From assembly GCA_019155205.2 (NCBI GenBank), contig JAHNZQ020000079.1, positions 782,838 through 795,146 of the forward strand: DNA of 12,309 bases, written 5' to 3'. The notes beneath the pieces are model-generated. The model worked only from the letters and a program-made list of their open reading frames with translations. It was not told the origin of the DNA and searched no databases. Positions 7,657-12,309 of this stretch are shown here, in pieces; within the stretch, counting starts at the first letter, position 1; each line of letters opens with the position of its first letter. This DNA comes from Gracilaria vermiculophylla. Lineage: Eukaryota; Rhodophyta; Florideophyceae; Gracilariales; Gracilariaceae. The position numbers and the translations under genes were made by a program.

Positions 7657-8817
7657 ATGAATAGTGATGATGACTTGTCGCATACTAAAATCATATGGAT
7701 AGCAATTATTTCGAACGCGATGACTCCCTTTATGGCGTGTAGTTCAATTTTGGAGCTATTTTTGCGTCTGATGGACGATATGCAGGAAGAACACAACGAA
7801 GACCACTCCGTAAATCCCCCGATTACAAAGATAAGCCGTTTGGATAATCTTATCAACGCACACGTATCGCTCATCAAGGCCACTAAAGGATTCTTCCCGC
7901 GGAAACTGGATACTTTATGTCGGGTTGTCTGTCCCGTTATTTTTTTGCGTAGCCGCTATACCTATGAGGGGCGTGCTAGTCATGCTGTAATAAAATGCAA
8001 ACTTTCTTCCCGCGAGAGAGTTTTGACGACAATATTTTATCTTCGTGGTTGCAACAGCATTCACACAGAGGCATTGTACTGGAATCGCAACAGAACGTCT
8101 CTTCAAGACGACTGCATGTTTATCTGCAGCACTATGCACTAGATCTTGGCAGCCCAGATTAAGTGGCCTACGTCGGAGCAAAGAGCAGTAATGCGCAACA
8201 GGAACCACTTCTTTCCAGTATTTTTAGGATATGTTGATGGTACGCTCTGCAAAATACGGCGACCACGGAGCGCTTATCATCGTGCATATTTTAACGTCTA
8301 TAAGAAGATGTACTGTTTTAGTAACGCTGTCGTAATTGATTATAATGGTCTGTTTCGGTTTGTTGCTGCACGTTACGCGGATTCTTCTCATGATATTTCC
8401 GTGTTACATGATACAGGTTTAGCACGCAATTAGCAGCAATGCTTTGCTGTAAATCTCAATTCGCCTTATCCCGTAGAGTATCTGTTGTTTGACCCAGAGC
8501 ATTCGAGACTAGACCACTTTATTTTGCGACCTACTGACGCACGTGAGGTAGCTGGTGTGAATTCACGGTCAGATCCAGTCATGTGAGCATTCGAAAAATT
8601 GCATTCTGGGTACCGGGTGAGAATATAGTGGGGAATTGGAGGAATGAAAATGCTTTTTGGAGAGGTTTCTAGACATCTGTTCTTACCGGCGGTCGTCCTC
8701 TGCTCTTATGTTCGAAAACGCAGCCATCATGACAAACGTTTTGCATCGAAGACGCCAAGACTTGAGTATAAGTCCGCAACAACTCGAAGCGAATGAGGAT
8801 GAGTGGCAGGGGCAGAA
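7657..8817 (+). pseudogene. PIF/Harbinger (HARBI1-like, DDE_Tnp_4) transposase, inactivated
   Basis: ATG at 7657 is chosen because it opens the frame directly after the pyrimidine-rich leader; the open frame extends slightly upstream only through a non-ATG codon. Order of landmarks: an N-terminal helical region with ISNAMTPFMA; a helix-turn-helix-like stretch (SSRERVLTTIFYLRG) about residues 108-150; IKWP; the first catalytic block GYVDGT (Asp at 8236-8238) followed by KIRRP; YFNVYKK; SSHDISVLHDT; an NSPYPVEYLL block; then RVRI-stop-WGIGGMK; and the tail FENAAIMTNVLHRRR in another frame. Damage: TAG at 8140-8142, TAG at 8431-8433, TGA at 8584-8586, TAG at 8626-8628, and a frameshift near 8647-8665. 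The second acidic position appears as Asn (8458-8460) and the third, Glu of the xxEWGIGGxK block, is the 8626 TAG. Domain order is complete, so the gene died by point changes rather than truncation. Confidence 0.85.
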
Positions 8818-9443
8818 GTGTACGAATGCTTTCATCTTTTCCGTAAATTTCTCGCCTTCTTTGACTTGTTGGTCGCCCAGTAGTATCCGACGCTTCATCT
8901 TTTCGTCCACCTCCTTACTCTCGAGCGTCTTGATCTGGAGCTTACAAAGCTCCTGGAGGTTTTTGATGTCTTCTGACTTCAGTTTCGTGTGCTCCAGTAC
9001 AACACGTGTCAAGTCCGAAGATTTTGTCTCAATGACGTGTACCATACTTTAAAAGGCATCGACCGCATTCCCCATCAATTCCCGTTTACTCTGACGTTGC
9101 TTTTTATTGTATGTGTCAACAAGGCCTCTGATGCTTGCGAGTGTCTCGATCTCTGTGCCGATATTGGAGACTACAGAGCCATTTGCGACTTATTCTTTAA
9201 AGTCCGACATCTTCCTATTTTTGAAAATGTCAGTGTTCTTGACTTCTTCTTTTTGAAAATATCAGTGTTTTTGAGACGTTGCATCAGATCATTGTCTTGC
9301 AGTACAAAATTCTGACTGGCTTCTGGGTCAGCTGTGCTGGTAGAAACTTCTCCCAGAGCAGATCCTAGTGCATACTGCGAGGTTCTCTCATGTGAAAGAT
9401 CCTTCTCCTTGAACACCGCGCCCGTAAACGCGCTTTGGCCCAT
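8683..9443 (-). pseudogene. Probable Harbinger accessory protein gene, degenerate
   Basis: Two minus-strand blocks in different frames (9443-9171 and 9045-8683) look like parts of one gene convergent with the transposase. The upstream block begins MGQSAFTGAVFKEKDL. The downstream block is highly charged and helical (residues about 25-70: SEDIKNLQELCKLQIKTLES onward), likely a coiled coil. The stretch between them (9170-9046) continues in the downstream frame, with in-frame TAA at 9192-9190 and at 9051-9049. Harbinger elements normally carry a Myb/SANT- or MADF-type DNA-binding partner ending in such a helical tail. No such N-terminal domain is visible here, so the assignment rests on position and the tail. 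The true 3' end probably lies before 8683, since the last ~120 bp overlap the transposase tail. A 32-bp tandem duplication at 9217-9280 explains the frame change. Confidence 0.45.
9217..9280. repeat. 32-bp tandem duplication in the accessory gene
   Basis: A 25-bp core at 9218-9242 recurs at 9250-9274 with 23 matches, period 32 bp. Because 32 is not a multiple of three, the duplication shifts the reading frame of the minus-strand gene. Taking out one unit puts the upstream block into exactly the frame of the downstream block. Confidence 0.85.
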
Positions 9444-9566
9444 TGTACCCTCCGGAAGGTCTTTGTCTACTACTTTTCACACTACAGCCGGTATCTTTTG
9501 TTGAACAGCACACTTTCTTACCCCGCAATATGAAGCAAAATGTTTGCCATAGCTGCCTGCAAGATA

Positions 9567-9633
9567 TACAGTGCCTTTCAAAAGTATAAAACAGTGCAAG
9601 AGCGCGCCAAAATATGGAACTTTGCCCACTGTA
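9567..9633. mobile_element. Possible 63-bp Tc1/mariner-type end pair (micro-MITE)
   Basis: The segment runs from TACAGTG to CACTGTA, that is, CAGTG...CACTG flanked by TA on both sides. The left part (CAGTGCCTTTCAAAAGTATA) closely resembles the widespread Tc1-type terminus CAGTGCCTTnCnAAAGTATT that I know from other genomes. The right part read on the minus strand is CAGTGGGCAAAGTTCC, a weaker version of the same idea. It could be a deletion product that kept only the element tips, or one tip plus chance symmetry. It is unrelated in sequence to the 5281-6587 element. Confidence 0.4.
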
Positions 9634-9651
9634 GCCAACTCCATTCGTAAA

Positions 9652-9779
9652 AATGTGTTACTGTCAGCAATCCTCTCGAGGTAGTAAAGCACAACCTCCG
9701 TTATGAGTTTTTGTTGACTCCAAAGGCGCATATTCCTAAAGGTGGTCTCCGGTATTCGCTGTCGCGAGCCGGAGGAATT
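9652..9779 (+). repeat. Long direct repeat, copy A (left edge of the GC-rich unit)
   Basis: It aligns without a gap to 12182-12309 at a constant offset of 2530 bp; I count about 12-13 differences in roughly 129 positions. Identity stops abruptly on the left at about 9651, and the first bases are AATGTGTTACTGTCAGC. The right-hand limit of the repeat is unknown because copy B runs off the window. A sharp edge beginning with TG suggests an LTR start, but a tandem-array junction or a rearrangement edge would look the same. Confidence 0.85.
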
Positions 9780-10113
9780 CTTAAAAGAGATCCGCAAACA
9801 CCAAGCGGAGGGGGAAGTTCACTGGGCGGACAATGCTCCTGCAGGCGCTGCTATGATGCGACCTGAGGATCGGTGGCTTAGAAACCTGCGTTGATCGACG
9901 AGAGACTCCAACCGGAAAAGTAAGAGAAGACGCAAAGGTGCTTGTCTCTACTTCCCCAGTGGTGGAGCTCAACCGGCAGATTAAGTATCAAGCCGGGAGC
10001 CCGCCTCGGCAGGTCTTGCTACTGTACTGATTACCTGCATAAATTACCTAAAATAAATAATAATTCTACCGTCCCCTAAGGATACTGTAGCGCACGCGGG
10101 CGACATTATGCAC

Positions 10114-10134
10114 CACGTGGCCCAGTTTATAAAA
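10114..10134 (+). promoter_or_regulatory. CACGTG plus TATAAAA promoter-like site
   Basis: A CACGTG box (10114-10119) is followed eight bases later by TATAAAA (10128-10134) on the same strand as the orphan gene, about 585 bp before its ATG. If the unit is LTR-bounded, this site would lie in the 5' LTR and drive the internal gene. The copia LTR in this window also pairs a CACGTG with a TATA box, but much further apart. Confidence 0.35.
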
Positions 10135-10187
10135 TACGAGCCCTTTTTAGGAATATTACACCTTAAGGCCAAACCACCCTATTTCCG

Positions 10188-10279
10188 TAGGAGCCACAGT
10201 ACTACATACCCCCTTTTTTAAATGGCACCACTTCCTCGAGGTGCATCTTCCGCTTTCTTGATCCCTGGGGTGGCTCCTA
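10188..10279 (+). repeat. Nested inverted repeats downstream of the TATA site
   Basis: A perfect 10-bp inverted repeat, TAGGAGCCAC at 10188-10197 and GTGGCTCCTA at 10270-10279, encloses a second stem GCACC/GGTGC at 10225-10244. The outer stem can be lengthened by three pairs (CCG/CGG) across one bulged base. RNA made from the 10128 promoter would carry this fold in its leader. Confidence 0.4.
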
Positions 10280-10717
10280 TCGGTGTTGAGGCAAGCGCGG
10301 CCTCTGGCAGTTTGCCGGTTCTCTCCTTCAGGGGTTCCTTCTCTTCTCCATACTCCTGCGCGGCGTAATGCCGCGTGCTCGCGTTTCACTCCTTGCGGCG
10401 TTCGTGAGCTCTGCTTTTCCTTCACCCGGCTGCATCCGCTCCTTCTTGGTGTCACCGGTCGGTGCTGCTGCGCCAGGCGCCAGCGTGGGCGTCCGCGTCT
10501 TTCGGCGTACCGCGCGTGGTGCAAACGCGCACTCCCGTGGACGTAGCTTGGGTCAGTTCCGAGAGGATACCTACCCCCTTGAGGCGCTATCCATTCCGAC
10601 TCCTTCGAGGTTACTTCTTTTGGCAGCACCCGCTTCTTCACGTCCGCTCATCCGATCTCCGTGAAGGTGCCGGACTCTTAAGTCTCTCGTCCGCACCTCC
10701 GTCGTTCTCCGTTGGAT

Positions 10718-12269
10718 ATGAGCACGCGCCCCGCAACGGTGCTTCAAAAGTCGCCTGATGCCAGTCGCCCGGCTTCGCCTCGGATTGCACGGTGGCGGCT
10801 TGACACGGCTCCCTCCGCGGTGGTGCGTTTAACTTTGGATCGATCCCCGAGTGGTGTCAGGTCTCTTTCTTCAGGTGCTACCACGCGTTTGCTCGTCGTC
10901 TACCCTGCTGCGTACGCCTTCGGAATGGCCTCTGCAATTCCAACGCCGACATCTCCTTCCAATCTTGAGGTGTATCATACTTCGCCCGGAGCGCCGTTCC
11001 GTCCAGGAGAAGACTTCGATCAAAGTGTCACGCGGGTGTTTGTCCAGTTCCACGATAGGCGCGTGAGTCTCCCCTGTCCTGTGGAGTACTACATTCACCA
11101 TTTTAGGCCGTACCTGCAGGCCATGCGGTTCCGCGCCGTCCCGGAGATTGCGTTGAACGACCAGAAGCGGAACCGTGTTGACGCATACCGCTCCCATTGG
11201 CTTCATACTCCGGTACATGGTGACAATGCTCCAACCACGGTAGGACACTGTGACACTCCCTACCTGAGGTGCACTCAAGAACGAGAGATCCAGGCGCGAC
11301 TCCAGGTCCTGCTCCACAAGGAGAGCTCGCACCAGAGAGTAAGGCGAACGGGAAGCATTGCCGATGGACGCTCCGCCCTCGCGGTGTTACCCTTCGGTCT
11401 CCCATACGACCGCCTGTACTGGCTCAATCGGAATCGATGGGGGACGCTCCTCGCAGACGAAACTCGCGTACGCACCGCATTCGGGTACTTCTACGGATGG
11501 CATAACACGGAATTCCATGATATGACCGCCAAGCAACGGCCGAAGTACTACCTTAAGGTGAACGACTCCTGGAGGGACCACTGGGTTTCCCCGCATCTCT
11601 ACGTGGCGACGCCCATAACCTTTGCGTATCATACCTCTGAGGTTCCGGATCCACATGACTCTCTAAGACGGTTCGTCATGCTGGTTGCCTCGACAGAGTT
11701 TTGCAGTCGGCACCCTGATGGCGTACCTCCAAGTGGCGGACGAGGGCGTAACGTCCTATACCAGATGCCGCAACAGCCGCCTCTACTGGTACTCGTCATA
11801 TCCGCCAGCCGCCGGGCGTTTGCTCTCCTAGTCGGCGTCCATCATTCGGGTCCTGCGCTCCTTTGGCATCCCAAACCTGTTTAAGTGCACCGCATGGAGC
11901 GAGTTCGAAGCGGAGACACTGTTGGATTACAACCTCCAGGTGGTGTGGAGTGACACACCGGGTTTCAACTGGTACGCCTACGGCGAGGACATGTTTCACC
12001 CCATTGTGAGGAGTCCAAATGGGGACGATGACGGGCGTGCATACCCTGCCTTTCCCCGTCTGGCGTCATCTCGGGTTCCTCAGGTACCACGGATTCGAGA
12101 ACCCGACTACGAACCCTTGATGGAGAGTCTAGCGTTTAATGCGCCCCGTCGGTTACCGGCTCCGTCCCAGGATATGGACGCAATGTGGTACTGTCAGCCC
12201 TCCTGTCGAGGTAGTAGAGCACAACGTCCGTTAGGAGTTTTTAGTGACTCCAAAGGCGCGTATTCCTAA
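10718..12269 (+). pseudogene. Orphan protein gene, about 516 codons, one frameshift and one stop
   Basis: I do not recognise this protein. ATG 10718 is the first ATG of the frame that stays open to 11882-11884. Residues about 1-90 are Ser/Pro/Thr/Arg-rich and likely disordered. From about residue 95 on, the sequence looks globular and rich in Trp, Tyr, His and Arg (for example DRLYWLNRNRWGTLL and FGYFYGWHNTEFHD), with no transmembrane segment. Between about 11667 and 11717 the sense changes to the frame of 11718 onward (MAYLQVADEGVTSY...), which carries a TAG at 11829-11831 and runs on through LFKCTAWSEFEAETLLDY to the stop at 12267-12269. The unbroken protein-like composition across both events suggests one damaged gene. 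No reverse transcriptase, integrase, protease, RNase H, DDE, Rep or tyrosine recombinase motif is visible. The last 29 codons lie in the direct repeat. Confidence 0.5.
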
Positions 12270-12309
12270 AGGTGGTCTCCGGTATCCGCTGTCGCGAGCC
12301 GGGGGAATT
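12182..12309 (+). repeat. Long direct repeat, copy B (continues past the window)
   Basis: This is the partner of 9652-9779. Its left edge falls inside the 3' part of the orphan gene's open frame, which ends within the repeat at 12267-12269. If copies A and B are LTRs this is the start of the 3' LTR. The preceding bases (about 12168-12182) are only moderately purine-rich, so there is no convincing polypurine tract. Confidence 0.85.

Larger units (their letters stand above)
7657..9443. mobile_element. PIF/Harbinger-type DNA transposon remnant (ends not located)
   Basis: The core of the element is two convergent genes: a Harbinger-like transposase on the plus strand and a smaller accessory gene on the minus strand, meeting tail to tail near 8680-8820. 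Two-gene organisation (nuclease plus a DNA-binding partner) is characteristic of this superfamily. I could not identify terminal inverted repeats or the usual 3-bp target duplication, so the span given covers only the coding core. Both genes carry several disabling changes. Confidence 0.7.
9780..10717 (+). other. Non-coding leader of the GC-rich unit
   Basis: The segment between repeat copy A and the orphan gene has an AT-rich patch at 10036-10067, then the promoter-like site at 10114-10134, then GC- and pyrimidine-rich DNA. Open frames of up to about 160 codons on both strands (10156-10641 minus, 10283-10758 plus) overlap in five frames. They reflect GC content, since none has recognisable content. 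The orphan gene could extend upstream through an unseen frameshift. Confidence 0.4.

Noticed and set aside
8657..9052. 131-codon plus-strand frame as a separate gene.
   Set aside because: Its first ~50 codons are the frameshifted C-terminus of the Harbinger transposase; the rest is antisense to the accessory gene.
9477..9797. 106-codon minus-strand frame upstream of the accessory gene as its missing N-terminal domain.
   Set aside because: It crosses the direct-repeat edge at 9652 and the 9567-9633 palindrome, so it is a mosaic of unrelated pieces. It has no DNA-binding motif.
4087..10145. A 13-bp identical string (AATACGAGCCCTT) at 4087-4099 and 10133-10145, each with CCCC-TAAG and ACTGTAG motifs nearby.
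   Set aside because: About one exact 13-mer match is expected by chance in 12 kb, and the flanking motifs are in a different order at the two sites. Not a supportable repeat.
10156..10641. 161-codon minus-strand frame in GC-rich DNA.
   Set aside because: Five overlapping frames are open here because of base composition. The content is Arg/Pro/Ser-rich with no motif.
1..12309. tRNA genes, rRNA, CRISPR arrays, bacterial promoters or operons.
   Set aside because: No cloverleaf with a GTTCRA-type T-arm, no regularly spaced short repeats and no rRNA-like blocks were seen. The content is eukaryotic transposons.

Overview
This is eukaryotic repeat-rich DNA. It holds pieces of a Ty1/copia LTR retrotransposon, a Tc1/mariner element and a PIF/Harbinger element, plus a fourth unit I cannot classify. 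Every recognisable reading frame except the copia fragment is broken by stops or frameshifts. There is no prokaryotic operon structure, no rRNA or CRISPR array, and I saw no tRNA. The host cannot be named from this sequence. A plant-, alga- or oomycete-like genome is possible, since these superfamilies co-occur there, but that is inference.

Layout. 1-1210: 3' end of a plus-strand copia element, with the C-terminal RNase H of the polyprotein, a polypurine tract and a probable 3' LTR. 1198-1583: two diverged copies of a ~159-bp sequence; the first overlaps the inferred LTR end. 1584-5278: about 3.7 kb with no gene I can support. 5281-6587: a dead 1.3-kb Tc1/mariner element on the minus strand, with degenerate terminal inverted repeats and probable TA target-site copies. 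6588-7656: spacer with one doubtful minus-strand ORF and a pyrimidine-rich leader. 7657-9443: a dead Harbinger-like element with a plus-strand transposase and a convergent minus-strand accessory gene. 9567-9633: a tiny TA-flanked palindromic sequence that looks like a pair of Tc1-type ends. 9652-12309: GC-richer DNA that starts and ends with a 129-bp direct repeat (about 90% identical, 2530 bp apart). It encloses a promoter-like site and a broken gene for an unrecognised protein of about 516 codons.

How the parts relate. The three known families are independent insertions and do not form a pathway. The best candidate for something undescribed is the 9652-12309 unit: a repeat-bounded, gene-carrying segment with no reverse transcriptase, integrase or transposase signature that I can recognise. 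It may be a non-autonomous LTR-type element carrying an orphan gene, or one unit of a ~2.5-kb tandem array. The window ends inside the second repeat, so the two cannot be told apart here.
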